Source: an uncultured Aquimarina sp. (GTDB lineage Bacteria > Bacteroidota > Bacteroidia > Flavobacteriales > Flavobacteriaceae). From it: a stretch of 64,000 nt of DNA. How positions within the stretch are numbered: the stretch's first letter is position 1; each line of letters starts with the position of its first letter. Made by a program: the position numbers and the translations under genes. Below, in pieces: positions 26,801 through 35,392 of the stretch. Under the pieces are notes generated by a model, which was not told the DNA's origin, made no database searches, and was given only the letters and a program-made list of their open reading frames with translations. The stretch covers positions 186,001 through 250,000 of the forward strand of contig CANMFM010000001.1 in NCBI GenBank assembly GCA_947497175.1. The letters run 5' to 3'.

Positions 26801-29152
26801 ATCATTTAATTCATAATGATATTTACCACTTTTATCCAAAACAAAGACGCCAAGTTCATCATAATCAATTAAAGGTCTTATAGACCTAAAAATGACCTTA
26901 TATAATTCATCTTCATCGGTGACTGTGGTAAGCGCATTAGAAACATTTAATAAACGTTGTTTCTGTTCTTTCTCTAATAGAATGGCTTCCGTTGCCAAAA
27001 TGTTTGAGACCACAACCGACAACTGTTCAAGAATATTACTAAACAACGGGATATCCTTTTGCGACCACAAATCCTTTTGTTTGGATGTAAAACAGAACAT
27101 TCCAATTTTAATACCGCCAATAACCAAAGGGCCACCAATAAACTGCTTTAATCCCCCTTCTATCATATATTGATGTTGCGGATGTGAAGCTATTTTATCC
27201 AATTCCTCCATTGTTATTGTAATCGGCCCGTTGTTCATCAACCAGGCTACAGAGGTGTCTTTATGTTTATATCTATTATGCGCTCCAAATTTTTCCTCAA
27301 TCAAATATTGGGATACGGGATTATCATAAATCGTACCATCGATAAGTTCATAGTGGTACTCTTTATCTTCATCGAACACAAAAAGTCCTAATTCATCATA
27401 AGGAAAAATAGGTTTGATATTTTCAAAAATAACTTTATAAAGCTTCTTCGCATCAGTTACAGAGACTAGGTGCTGTGTAATATTTAATAAGCTATTGCTA
27501 AACTCTCGTTCACGAACTATGGATTCTGTATTCAGAATATTGGATACGGCAATGGATAATTGCTCGGTAATGGATTTAAAAAGCGGAAAAATCTCTTTTA
27601 AAAAAAAATCTTTTTCTGACGAATTGATGCAGAACATCCCTAATGCTTCACTGCCTATTTTAAAATTTGATGCCAAACAGTCTCGATATTCTAAACTGAG
27701 AGATTCTAGAACCGCTACCTGATAATAATCAGGAAATTTCTTATTTAGTTGTTTAAAATCAAATAGATAAACATTATCATTGTTTCTAATTTGTTGCATC
27801 ATAAATTCAACTACAGAACCTTTGTGCTTTACTAAAGTGACCCCTGTGTCTGCTAAAGCTTCGTTCCAAATAGAAGGACTAATACCTGGTTCCATCGCTG
27901 CCAAATCATAATGTTGTTCTTTATCTTCTGTCAATAAAAAAATACCTACATCGTGAAACTTGAAGATGGGCTTGAGTTTTTCTAAGGTAAATTTTAGAAA
28001 ATCTGGAAGTGTTCTTATTTTTGATACACTCTCGGTAATACTAAGTAATGTCTCTTTGAATGCTTTTTCCTCTTGAAGCCGCTGTGTAGAGAGTATTGAA
28101 TTGAGACAGACCGCCAATTGTTTACCAACTTCCCCAAAAAACTCAAGCTGTTCAGGTTTGAAGTAGTTTCTTTCGTTTGAGTTGATGCTGAAAAGCCCCA
28201 TTAATTCACCTTGAAATTCAAGTAGCGTTACCACTGATACTTGAAGTCCCGACTCTTCAATGGCTTTCTGTTGTTCGTATCCGTACCACTCTTTGATTTC
28301 ATCGACGGCATAGATTTTTGGTGACCCATTTTTCTGCAAATCCTTAACACCCCATTCGATAAAGGAGTCTTTATAAGTAAACCATTCGTCACCCAATACG
28401 GAACTAAGATTATGATTTCGTTCGGAAGGTGATATGGTAGGAAAACGAACTGTCAGGTCTTGATATTTCCCGTTTTCTATAAGTACGATACCTACATCGT
28501 CAAATCGGAAAACGTCCTTTAATTCGTTCATTACATACTCTAAAAAATCAGGAAGTGTCTTAATAGTAGATAGTTTCTGGCTGATAGCGAGGAGTTGGGA
28601 TTTCTGGCGTTCATTGGCTAAAATCTGCTCGCGTTCTATGATGTTGTTGAGGACAATACTCACTACTTCGGCAATTTCTTTGGCAAGATTTAGGTCTTTT
28701 TTAGAAAATCTTCCTTTTTTATTGGACCATAAAAACAGTAATCCAAACTCTCTGTTCTCATAAATTAGCGGTGTGCTTATGAACTCTTTTAACTCACTCT
28801 TTAAAACGAAATCCAAATGTGGATGCCCTTTAATTACTTTTGCGAAATCTTCAATAGAAACAATTTCAGTCTTCCTTTTTAACCAAGTAATGCCCTTGTG
28901 AGGTGGCATAAAACCTGTAACATTGTTTTTGTTTAACTCTTTGGCTACCTGATCAAAGGGGTAGTTGTCTACTGCAAAATCACGGTGCCTGCCGTCTTCA
29001 AGAACCTCAAAAAGCCCTAAGTCGTCTATTTTGAAAAATTCATTAATTTTATCAAACAAAAGTGGGATAATATTACTTCTATCCTCAACTTTAAGAAGTT
29101 GTCTTAGTAAGTCACTTAATTGAATTGGATGAACTGAAGATTGATTTTTCAT
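23801..29152 (-). CDS. Giant multi-GAF sigma-54-dependent activator
   Basis: About 1783 residues from the Met at 29152 (MKNQSSVHPIQLSDLL); an upstream Met at 29185 is also open. It holds seven successive GAF-like units of about 179 residues (ends near residues 180, 360, 540, 720, 900, 1075, 1255), an eighth degenerate unit to ~1440, then a sigma-54 AAA+ domain (Walker A GETGTGKE, GAFTGA loop, Walker [10 protein letters not shown]) and a Fis-type HTH ending RKLGIQPTTLEYRMKRLGIS. Usual relatives carry one or two GAFs. Units 4-6 are so alike that they keep DNA-level identity. No receiver domain. It likely senses several small ligands or one cooperatively. Confidence 0.92.
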   Translation of the reverse strand: MKNQSSVHPIQLSDLLRQLLKVEDRSNIIPLLFDKINEFFKIDDLGLFEVLEDGRHRDFAVDNYPFDQVAKELNKNNVTGFMPPHKGITWLKRKTEIVSIEDFAKVIKGHPHLDFVLKSELKEFISTPLIYENREFGLLFLWSNKKGRFSKKDLNLAKEIAEVVSIVLNNIIEREQILANERQKSQLLAISQKLSTIKTLPDFLEYVMNELKDVFRFDDVGIVLIENGKYQDLTVRFPTISPSERNHNLSSVLGDEWFTYKDSFIEWGVKDLQKNGSPKIYAVDEIKEWYGYEQQKAIEESGLQVSVVTLLEFQGELMGLFSINSNERNYFKPEQLEFFGEVGKQLAVCLNSILSTQRLQEEKAFKETLLSITESVSKIRTLPDFLKFTLEKLKPIFKFHDVGIFLLTEDKEQHYDLAAMEPGISPSIWNEALADTGVTLVKHKGSVVEFMMQQIRNNDNVYLFDFKQLNKKFPDYYQVAVLESLSLEYRDCLASNFKIGSEALGMFCINSSEKDFFLKEIFPLFKSITEQLSIAVSNILNTESIVREREFSNSLLNITQHLVSVTDAKKLYKVIFENIKPIFPYDELGLFVFDEDKEYHYELIDGTIYDNPVSQYLIEEKFGAHNRYKHKDTSVAWLMNNGPITITMEELDKIASHPQHQYMIEGGLKQFIGGPLVIGGIKIGMFCFTSKQKDLWSQKDIPLFSNILEQLSVVVSNILATEAILLEKEQKQRLLNVSNALTTVTDEDELYKVIFRSIRPLIDYDELGVFVLDKSGKYHYELNDTETIENRVSQHMVEAEFGKNALYEHSGTSVAWLMENGPIILAMEELHKKAPHPQHQLMMEAGIQQIIAGPLTYAGENIGMLNFTSTTANKWSTKYLSLFQALSEQISVVVSNILAKEAILLEKEQKQRLLNVSKALATVTTEDKLYKIIFNAIKPIFNYDELGIFVLNETGQFHYELTDENLFDKSVAQHLIEEKFGANALYTHKDSSVEWVIKNGPIIEELETLNKQTSHPQLQIMVDAGLRQIIAGPLIYAGKEIGMLNFTSTDKNRWSEKDLPMFNAISEQISVVVSNILATKTIIKEKEFNQKLLAVSEALATANTNELLYGVIDKTIRPVLPYDDLGIFTLDDTGKFFYKLAYSTLLDKNYIDNTVGFNKASAQNERQKNFGAFVLQNGLFVSDVANIPAKAQTAFKKLTADKTLLQTIAAPLIYGDNAFGFIFFASAKANVYAKNDISFFQTITEQISVAVANILNRKRIVLKNELQAFELRASQEIEKDTELRDKWQFMLSHLAAFLPFNFVVIKNTNEEELLPFDRLGKNKLRYLDDTAMKAIFGVSKNDTNQWLENIGFQQKENAFLNLTENKITGFKKFKTSLCYRFKSNNKESDFQLFLFHTDTDAYTVKHIDILDSISNTLVISFDNWCANQEIKHLTEQLLSEKTYLESLVREAYNFSDIVGESKAMQTVFDKIKEVSSVDATVLLLGETGTGKELIARAIHENSDRKDRVLVKVNCAAIPSQIVESELFGHERGAFTGAVGKRIGKFELANGGTIFLDEIGEMPLELQAKLLRVLQEREVERLGSNTTIKLDIRIIAATNRILSQEIKNGNFREDLYYRLNGYPIEVPPLTVRGEDVLLLAEFFAKQFTERYGLPFKGLTKDTKIRFLKYTWPGNVRELQNLIEQAVISQKGKVLQIYPGNSNLQMTQRMPQGKSPQGIIQNVDIEELDMEGIKKIIAEVERKYLLEILENHKWKVSGKNGAARKLGIQPTTLEYRMKRLGISRN
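25380..27560 (-). repeat. DNA-level tandem duplication of GAF units
   Basis: The linker motif (plus strand ATTGGAAACCACCACGG and close variants) recurs near 25390, 25926, 26463, 27000 and 27537, a period of 537-540 bases. Around it, the stretch TTTCTGTTCTTT-TCTAATAGAAT also recurs near 26425 and 26965. Each unit encodes one GAF plus linker, and the middle three are most alike. Confidence 0.75.
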
Positions 29153-29193
29153 TATTTGTATAAGTAGCTGATTTTCATAGAACAAGATAATTT

Positions 29194-29218
29194 AAATTCC
29201 CTGAAAATTTGGGAATTT
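29194..29218. promoter_or_regulatory. Inverted repeat upstream of the giant regulator
   Basis: AAATTCCC and GGGAATTT are perfect complements separated by nine bases, 42-66 bases before the regulator's chosen start codon. Candidate operator in the divergent region shared with the AraC gene. Confidence 0.45.
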
Positions 29219-29276
29219 CACAGTTTTTATTCACGGATTTTTTAGGAAAACGATTTTTTGGTGTATTGAGTTGATG

Positions 29277-29303
29277 TTAAATTATTGATAGTCAATAATT
29301 TAA
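29277..29303. promoter_or_regulatory. 27-bp perfect palindrome in the divergent region
   Basis: Arms TTAAATTATTGA and TCAATAATTTAA are exact complements around TAG. It lies between the giant sigma-54 regulator and the AraC gene, 56 bases before the latter's ATG. Strong operator or enhancer-site candidate. Confidence 0.55.
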
Positions 29304-29337
29304 TTAAAAATTATTTGCTGGTATGGTTTAGGCATAT

Positions 29338-29357
29338 ACTATTCAAAAAAGAATAGT
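29338..29357. promoter_or_regulatory. Inverted repeat abutting the AraC start codon
   Basis: ACTATTC-AAAAAA-GAATAGT, 7-bp arms, ending one base before ATG 29359. Could be an autoregulatory operator or a hairpin that occludes translation start. Confidence 0.5.
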
Positions 29358-29358
29358 T

Positions 29359-30327
29359 ATGACGACGAACCAAAAACATATACCCCTGATAGATATCTCT
29401 GAATTTGCAGAGACACTTTTAGGGAGCAACGCATTTGCATTTAACTTTAAAAAGCAAAAAAATCCTCCTTTTTTTGCTACTAAACTTAGTGAGATAGCAC
29501 CCGAAGGACTACTGGGCACACCTTATCTCTATGATTTTTATACCGTTTATTTTGTGACCAAGGGTGCCATTGAAAAAATAAACCAATTGCGTACTTTAAG
29601 GATTGGACCTAAACAGGTGTTCTTTTCCAAACCTGGTGAAATTAAAACATGGCAGCGTCTCAAAAATGTAGAAGGCTTTATGGTCGCCTTTACTATGGAC
29701 TATCTGTTACTGTTGGTTGATGATAAGAATTTTGTAAATAACTTTGAATATTTACTACCTAAGGCCCACCGAAAATTTGAACTCAATGAAGCGCAAAGTA
29801 AAATCTTCAAGACAATTTTTAAAGAGGTTCTAAAGGAATTTAAAAACCCAAAGAAACAAAGCCACGAAATGATAAAACTTTGGGTTTTTGTACTCTTTAT
29901 AAAGACCAATAGAATTTATGCAGAGCAGAATGATATCCAGATTTTCAATGGGTTTAAAAATGCTGCAGAGCAACTTTATGCCAGGTTTTTGATTAAATTT
30001 GAAGATTCGTTTAAAAAACTTGCTCAGGGCGAAATTCCTCGGCCGCCCAAAGTGAGCGAATTTGCCAATATGCTTAATGTAAATCCCACTTATCTAGGCG
30101 AGTGTATTAGAAAAGTGAGTGGTAAGTCTACAAAACTCATCATTAACAAGCGGATTCTTTTATTGGCAAAGTGTCAATTATTGCATACGCATAACAATAT
30201 TTCGGAAATCGGTTATCAATTGGGTTTTGAAAGTTCGGCTTATTTTATTCGATTCTTTAAAAAGTTTGAAGGTATTACCCCATTAGAGTTTAGAAAAGAA
30301 CATGCCAAACAATATTCCTTAAATTGA
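29359..30327 (+). CDS. AraC-family transcriptional regulator
   Basis: 322 residues. The N-terminal ~190 residues are a cupin-like ligand domain (TKGAIEKINQLRTLRIGPKQ pattern); the last ~100 carry the two AraC HTHs, with VSEFANMLNVNPTYLGECIR and ISEIGYQLGFESSAYFIRFF then KKFEGITPLEFRK. The gene lies tail-to-tail with the second porin operon (ends 30327 and 30417) and head-to-head with the giant regulator. Its start is flanked by inverted repeats. Probable activator of a nearby transport or catabolic operon; ligand unknown. Confidence 0.93.
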   Translation: MTTNQKHIPLIDISEFAETLLGSNAFAFNFKKQKNPPFFATKLSEIAPEGLLGTPYLYDFYTVYFVTKGAIEKINQLRTLRIGPKQVFFSKPGEIKTWQRLKNVEGFMVAFTMDYLLLLVDDKNFVNNFEYLLPKAHRKFELNEAQSKIFKTIFKEVLKEFKNPKKQSHEMIKLWVFVLFIKTNRIYAEQNDIQIFNGFKNAAEQLYARFLIKFEDSFKKLAQGEIPRPPKVSEFANMLNVNPTYLGECIRKVSGKSTKLIINKRILLLAKCQLLHTHNNISEIGYQLGFESSAYFIRFFKKFEGITPLEFRKEHAKQYSLN

Positions 30328-30416
30328 CAATAAAGATGAAAGAGATAGCTAGAAGAATGCCACCACTTTTACAAACTAACCTAACCAATTTTGTATAAGT
30401 CTATTTTTAAAACAGT

Positions 30417-31766
30417 TTAAAAATTAATCTGTGTTGTCCATAATAGATAGAAAAGGTTTTGCTCAAACCCTGAGTTGTTCAAAAAAACTCCCGGATCTAT
30501 AAAGTTTAGTTCCAGGTCACTTATTAAAAAATCGTTCCATCGATAATTAATTTCAAATCCAAATTGATTTGCGATAAATTTTTCGCCACTCTCATTATTG
30601 GTTAGCAATTGACCAGGTAGCCCATATACGCCATCTTCATCAGAAAATCTATAGAATCTATAATACTCCAGTTCAATCATCAAACGGTTCCTTCTAAATT
30701 GAATATAAGGATGCACATCCATCAAATTGTAAGGGCCGAAAAATGCAACCCTACCAAAATAAGCACCTTTGGGATATAAAGGATTAAAGGTGTTGAGTAC
30801 ATCGTCACTGGCATCCCTGTCACCACTGACCAACTCGCCATTAAGCCCGATAGAAAATGAATCGGTCAACTTATAGAGACTGTTTATAGAAGCTGTCCAA
30901 GCACTGATATCCTGATTTGCCACATTACCAAATTGATACAAAAATTCGTTGTTGAAGGATAAATCACCTAGCTTATGCATCATTCTTGTTCCAATACTGT
31001 GTCTTGTTTCCTCTCCTTGAACATTATGATATCGTTCGAGTTTTGCGTCATAACCCAGATAATAAATTTCAAATGAATTCTTATTCATCTTATTTCCAAT
31101 CCAGTTGTATGAACCCCACACGAACTCATCACCCAACAAGAAATCGTTGTCGAAAGCACCAGGCTGATTCTTAACTGGTGAATAGAAGAGTAGCTCACTC
31201 TTTAACCTGTTGTTCCACCTATAGTTTACGCGACTGCCATCATAGAATTGTCTTACATTGGGGCCTTCTCGTAAGGTTAAGATCCTTCCGCTGCCATAGT
31301 TTAGGTTTTCACGACCAAGAATCACTTCGAACCTAGTGTTTCGGTAATGTGTAAACCCTTGATTGATGTGCCAAATATCCCTATCCACGGGTCTGAATAT
31401 TTCTCTACTTGCGGTGTGGCTACTTCCAATTTCTATGAAAACTTGCCAACGATTTCCAATCCTTAAATCTGAATGTAAAAACAAGCGTCCCAGATACCAA
31501 TTTTCATCATTCGGGTCATTGAGACCTAAACGTTGATTGTTTATGTGTTCCCATTGTGTACGATAGCTTCCGCCAAAACTAAGTCTTGTCGAATCGCCGA
31601 GCGAAAGCACCTTCAACTTATTGTAAGCCTTATACTTTGGGTTTTTGAACTGATTGAGATTATCCAATTGTCTTAATATAGTAAAACGATAATCCTTTTG
31701 CTGGCCATAAATATGTTTTGCAGCCAGAATGATTGTCATAATTATGATTATTGATAATCTATTCAT
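30417..31766 (-). CDS. Alginate-export-family outer-membrane protein, paralogue 2
   Basis: 449 residues: signal peptide (ends IYGQ), beta-barrel with aromatic C terminus (WTTQINF). The same family blocks are LREGPNVRQFYDGSRVNY and NPLYPKGAYFGRVAFFGPYN. It is the final gene of the second long leftward operon (from 41133), six bases after the esterase gene. Differences from the other paralogues lie mostly in predicted loops, suggesting a different pore lining. A channel for the operon's substrate is inferred, not shown. Confidence 0.78.
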   Translation of the reverse strand: MNRLSIIIIMTIILAAKHIYGQQKDYRFTILRQLDNLNQFKNPKYKAYNKLKVLSLGDSTRLSFGGSYRTQWEHINNQRLGLNDPNDENWYLGRLFLHSDLRIGNRWQVFIEIGSSHTASREIFRPVDRDIWHINQGFTHYRNTRFEVILGRENLNYGSGRILTLREGPNVRQFYDGSRVNYRWNNRLKSELLFYSPVKNQPGAFDNDFLLGDEFVWGSYNWIGNKMNKNSFEIYYLGYDAKLERYHNVQGEETRHSIGTRMMHKLGDLSFNNEFLYQFGNVANQDISAWTASINSLYKLTDSFSIGLNGELVSGDRDASDDVLNTFNPLYPKGAYFGRVAFFGPYNLMDVHPYIQFRRNRLMIELEYYRFYRFSDEDGVYGLPGQLLTNNESGEKFIANQFGFEINYRWNDFLISDLELNFIDPGVFLNNSGFEQNLFYLLWTTQINF

Positions 31767-31771
31767 AGCAA

Positions 31772-32824
31772 TTAAAGGTCAGCAACTTTTCTAAGATAAA
31801 CGGCAAGACGGTTTATCAAATCGTCACCTTGTTTTATAACACCTCCTAATTGAAAGAATCCGTGTATCTGACCTGGGTAATGCCAGTGAAGCACTTTAAC
31901 CCTTGATGTTTTTAGTCTTTTTGCATAAGCTTCACCTTCGGAATGAAGTGGGTCAAAACCTCCGGTAATGACAACCGTTTCGGGCAATTTACCTAAATCA
32001 TCCGCTTTTAAAGGTGAGAGGTATGGCTCACTTACATCATGACTTTTAGGAACGTACATATTTATATTCGCTGCCATATCACTTTTGGTCAACACATATC
32101 CCTTATCACCTAGTTGATTCCAAGAAGTAGAATTCAAATTTAAATCTGTATTTGGATAAATGAGAATTTGACTCTTAATACTTGGACCTTTTTTATCACG
32201 TGCTTTTAGGGTGGTTACTGCAGCTAAATTACCACCGGCACTGTCACCGGCAATAAAGATTTGTTTTGGGTCGGCACCTATTGACTCACCATTATTTGAT
32301 AACCACTCAAGAATAGCATAACAGTCATTAAGACCAGTAGGATATGGATATTCTGGTGCCAGTCGATAATCTACCGCAATTATTAAAAAACCACTTTTAT
32401 TGACCAATGCTCTTAACGGAATGTCGTGAGTTTCTAAACTGCCTGCCGTAAATCCACCACCGTGAATGTACAGTAGTACAGGAAGTTTTTTTCCATTATT
32501 TGGTTTATATACCCTGATAGGTATGGAATGCCCTTTCTTGTCTTCCACAAGATCGTCTTTAACACTGTAAAGTTCTTTTTTCTCGCCGGCCATAGGGCTT
32601 ATCGCTTCATATCCTTTTCTTGCAGCCTGTAGCTTTTGTTTATTGGTTAATTGAATGTGCGCGTTGGCATTAGCAGCATATTGCTGAGCCATCGCTTCAA
32701 CTACTTCTTTAGCTTGGTTATCCATGTTTTTTGTGGTATTATTTTGAGCATTTCCTCTCCCTTGTAAAAAGATAGACGTAATGACCATGATTAGCAGTCC
32801 TTTAATTGTAATATTATTTTTCAT
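31772..32824 (-). CDS. Secreted alpha/beta hydrolase, hormone-sensitive-lipase type
   Basis: 350 residues with a signal peptide (ITSIFLQGRGNAQ). The HSL-family oxyanion motif HGGGFTAGS and nucleophile motif GDSAGGNLA are intact; acid and base are likely D in GGFDPLHSEGE and H in GQIHGFF. These enzymes cleave short-chain or aryl esters. It acts in the periplasm or outside. Seven bases separate it from the upstream gene, so it is in the same operon as the pirins and porins. An ester- or lactone-opening role is plausible. Confidence 0.9.
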   Translation of the reverse strand: MKNNITIKGLLIMVITSIFLQGRGNAQNNTTKNMDNQAKEVVEAMAQQYAANANAHIQLTNKQKLQAARKGYEAISPMAGEKKELYSVKDDLVEDKKGHSIPIRVYKPNNGKKLPVLLYIHGGGFTAGSLETHDIPLRALVNKSGFLIIAVDYRLAPEYPYPTGLNDCYAILEWLSNNGESIGADPKQIFIAGDSAGGNLAAVTTLKARDKKGPSIKSQILIYPNTDLNLNSTSWNQLGDKGYVLTKSDMAANINMYVPKSHDVSEPYLSPLKADDLGKLPETVVITGGFDPLHSEGEAYAKRLKTSRVKVLHWHYPGQIHGFFQLGGVIKQGDDLINRLAVYLRKVADL

Positions 32825-32830
32825 AATTAA

Positions 32831-33763
32831 TCATTGAGATTCTAGTACTATTTTTATTGCCTCCTTAACGGTCATCTCAGAGCGTATTCCCATAGCTTGC
32901 GCTTTCTTATTGACCACTGAACAGATGCCTTCTCGATAGGTACTCGTTGGACTGCCTATCTCGGCAGACATGGCCGCAACGGCTACAGCTGCGATACCTT
33001 TATTATTTAAGATGTTAAGTCCTGCGACTCCTGATGAGTCTTTAGCAATACCGGCATCGTTTGCAAATATTAATTTAGGATGTACAGGCAATGTATATTT
33101 TGCCATAACGATGCCTGAATGTGAAGCGACACAAAAAATATCGTTTGGGTGTTGGTCTTTAATTAGGCCTATCGACCATACTGTATACACCTTTATGTCT
33201 TTTGACTCTTCAACAATTTTTATCTCATCATCATGATCAAGCTGCTCATTGACCACCACACCTTGTTTAGCGCTTAGCATTAATTTAGCCGCATCTAAAG
33301 CGACCATACCTTCTTTTATACCCCACTTTCTTGCAGTCTCGTTAAGCACCGAAATAGTTCCTTCAGAGACAGATATGCCGTTACTTACCAAAGCACTTTG
33401 CGTTGCGACCGCAGCAGCAGGAATACCGTAACGCTCTGCAAGAAAAATGCCGTCTATAGCCTTGTTGTTTTTACCCACACCACATTCGTGCGCTATAACT
33501 CCTTTAACACCAAGTTTAAGAACAGCCATATAAGTAGGTGTACCCGAAAATGAACCACCAATGATGATGTCCTTGACCGTTACTGGATAAAAATCATAGC
33601 GATGTTCATCTTCTAAGTAGGTAAGAGAATTGGATGCGATAATTCTACCTCTTTCATCCTCGTATAATTTAAAAATCTCGACCTCCATTTTTTTACTATT
33701 ATTTATACTTAGCGTTGAAAAGGCTAAAAAACAGATACCATATATGTTTAATTTCTTAGTCAT
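32831..33763 (-). CDS. Unrecognised protein with two homologous halves
   Basis: 310 residues; I do not recognise the family. The two halves repeat one pattern: G-S-F-S-G-T...GVKGVIAHECGVGKNNKAID...GIPAAAVATQSALVS...WGIKEGM, and then VASHSGIV...FANDAGIAKDSSGVAG...GIAAVAVAAMSAEIG...AMGIRSEMTVKEA. Both halves share a G-[IV]-x-A-x-AVA-x-x-SA core and a G-[KD]-D/N-x-x-G segment, so the gene arose by internal duplication. The start at 33763 gives a weak signal-like leader (GICFLAFSTL); MEVEIFKLYEDE at base 33688 is an alternative start. It sits between pirin 2 and the esterase. Confidence 0.65.
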   Translation of the reverse strand: MTKKLNIYGICFLAFSTLSINNSKKMEVEIFKLYEDERGRIIASNSLTYLEDEHRYDFYPVTVKDIIIGGSFSGTPTYMAVLKLGVKGVIAHECGVGKNNKAIDGIFLAERYGIPAAAVATQSALVSNGISVSEGTISVLNETARKWGIKEGMVALDAAKLMLSAKQGVVVNEQLDHDDEIKIVEESKDIKVYTVWSIGLIKDQHPNDIFCVASHSGIVMAKYTLPVHPKLIFANDAGIAKDSSGVAGLNILNNKGIAAVAVAAMSAEIGSPTSTYREGICSVVNKKAQAMGIRSEMTVKEAIKIVLESQ

Positions 33764-34468
33764 TTAGACTGGGACTTCTATAATAAAAATATCGGCATCC
33801 GTAATACACTCGAACGAGACACTAAGTGTGTCTGATAGCATTATCGAATCTCTGTCCGAAAGCTGATATTCATCAAATTGTATTTCTCCAGAAATGATCA
33901 TTAAATAGATGCCGTTTCCACTTTTCTTAAACTTGTAGGTAGGCTCGTTCCCTTTCGCGAAAGCACCCCTAGAGAGATACGCATTTTGATATATGGCCAA
34001 TGGCCATTGTTTTTCTTCAATTGGCCCTACCAGTACTTTCCATTTGTTCTGCCAATCCGATGTATTGAATTGTGCTAATTCTGACTTAGGTAACACATTA
34101 ATTACATTAGGTTGAATCCATATCTGAAACTGTCTTGCCTCTTTATCGCTAATATTGACATCAGAGTGCGTAACGCCCGTACCTGCAGAAATAGCCTGTA
34201 CCATATTTGCTCTAATATTTCTTGTGCCAGAAATATCGGTATGTTCCAAATCGCCTTGAAACTGAAGGGTAATAATTTCAAAATTCTCGTGAGGATGCTC
34301 AGGAAAACCTTTGCCTACAGCAATGCTACTATCATTAAACACACGTAAAGCGCCAAAACCCATCCTTTGAGGGTTGTGATATTGACCAAAACTAAATGTA
34401 TATCGAGCTTTGAACCAACCGAAATCTGCCGAACCCCTGGAGTCTGAATAAATGACTTGATATTTCAT
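33764..34468 (-). CDS. Pirin-family protein 2 (Glu ligand replaced by Asp)
   Basis: 234 residues, bicupin pirin fold. EHPHENFEIITLQFQG supplies the two His; the third and fourth ligand positions read GTGVTHSDVN, so the usual Glu is Asp. The other two pirins in this window keep HSE. The change may weaken or alter iron binding and the quercetinase-type reaction. It directly abuts the preceding reading frame at 33763 with no spacer and is followed upstream by the SMP-30-like gene. Cytoplasmic. Confidence 0.9.
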   Translation of the reverse strand: MKYQVIYSDSRGSADFGWFKARYTFSFGQYHNPQRMGFGALRVFNDSSIAVGKGFPEHPHENFEIITLQFQGDLEHTDISGTRNIRANMVQAISAGTGVTHSDVNISDKEARQFQIWIQPNVINVLPKSELAQFNTSDWQNKWKVLVGPIEEKQWPLAIYQNAYLSRGAFAKGNEPTYKFKKSGNGIYLMIISGEIQFDEYQLSDRDSIMLSDTLSVSFECITDADIFIIEVPV

Positions 34469-34485
34469 AGTGTAATAGGTTTTAT

Positions 34486-35391
34486 CTATTTTTTTGAAAG
34501 TACAGAAATCTTAAACTGTTTTATTTTCACATTTTCAATTTTTGCTTGATCCAATTGTGAATTCAGCACATAAACTTTGTTCTTTCCAACAGCTACGGCT
34601 GTTGGAAATTCAAAGCCATCATTAGCTATAGTAGCTGTGCCAGTGCTAAAGTCTTTATCCATATCAATTTTTGCTAATTTACCATCAATATTAAGTGCGA
34701 CATAAATCACATTATTTTCAATAGCCAGACCATCACCATTTAACAATGAAGCTCCTTTTATATTTATTTTAATTACCTCTTTTGAAACGGTATTTATTCT
34801 GAACAGCTCTCCGGTATTAGTTTGTATGATTATTAAATACTTTTGGTCTTGCGTAAGGACAATCCCGTTTAAATTATATCCAGTTTTATACTTTATTGAG
34901 GATTTGTCCAGTTTTAACCATTCTTTTAGAATATTACCTTCTTGCTTATTAAATGAATAGATAACAGGTCTAAAAGAATCTGTTACATAGCCTACATTAG
35001 TGTTAACTACAGCAATATCATTTATGAATATTTCATTTTTATTAAGACTCTTTGGTACTATAAACTCGAAGAGCTTTTGGCGATAAGTCGTAGAATACAC
35101 CTCTACGGTACCCTTTGTGCCAGTAGCAACATAAATTCTATCATCAAACACCTTAATACCTAATGCTGATGGTGGATTTTCATTTGCAGGGAATCGTTTG
35201 AATGTGCTTTTGGAAACTTCAGTTTCGTGCAATACTCCATTCATCATCGACCCACAATAGAGTGTATTTGTATTTTTCGCATATGCCAGACCTTCGGGAA
35301 ATGCATTTTCTACATCTACTGTAATAGTCCTTTCTTGTCCCAATAATAGTTGACACAATGTTAAAAAAAATAAGATGGATATCGATTTCAT
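34486..35391 (-). CDS. Secreted SMP-30/YncE-like beta-propeller protein
   Basis: About 301 residues from the Met at 35391 (MKSISILFFLTLCQLLLGQ), a clean signal peptide; the longer frame from 35412 would put extra polar residues first. The body has repeated four-strand blades: FPEGLAYAKNTNTLYCGS, KVFDDRIYVATGTKG, GYNLNGIVLTQDQKY and LLNGDGLAIENNVIYVAL. The Glu, Asn and Asp of those blocks match SMP-30/gluconolactonase metal ligands. A periplasmic lactonase is possible; a plain binding propeller is the alternative. One base separates its start from the stop of pirin 3. Confidence 0.75.
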   Translation of the reverse strand: MKSISILFFLTLCQLLLGQERTITVDVENAFPEGLAYAKNTNTLYCGSMMNGVLHETEVSKSTFKRFPANENPPSALGIKVFDDRIYVATGTKGTVEVYSTTYRQKLFEFIVPKSLNKNEIFINDIAVVNTNVGYVTDSFRPVIYSFNKQEGNILKEWLKLDKSSIKYKTGYNLNGIVLTQDQKYLIIIQTNTGELFRINTVSKEVIKINIKGASLLNGDGLAIENNVIYVALNIDGKLAKIDMDKDFSTGTATIANDGFEFPTAVAVGKNKVYVLNSQLDQAKIENVKIKQFKISVLSKK

Positions 35392-35392
35392 A

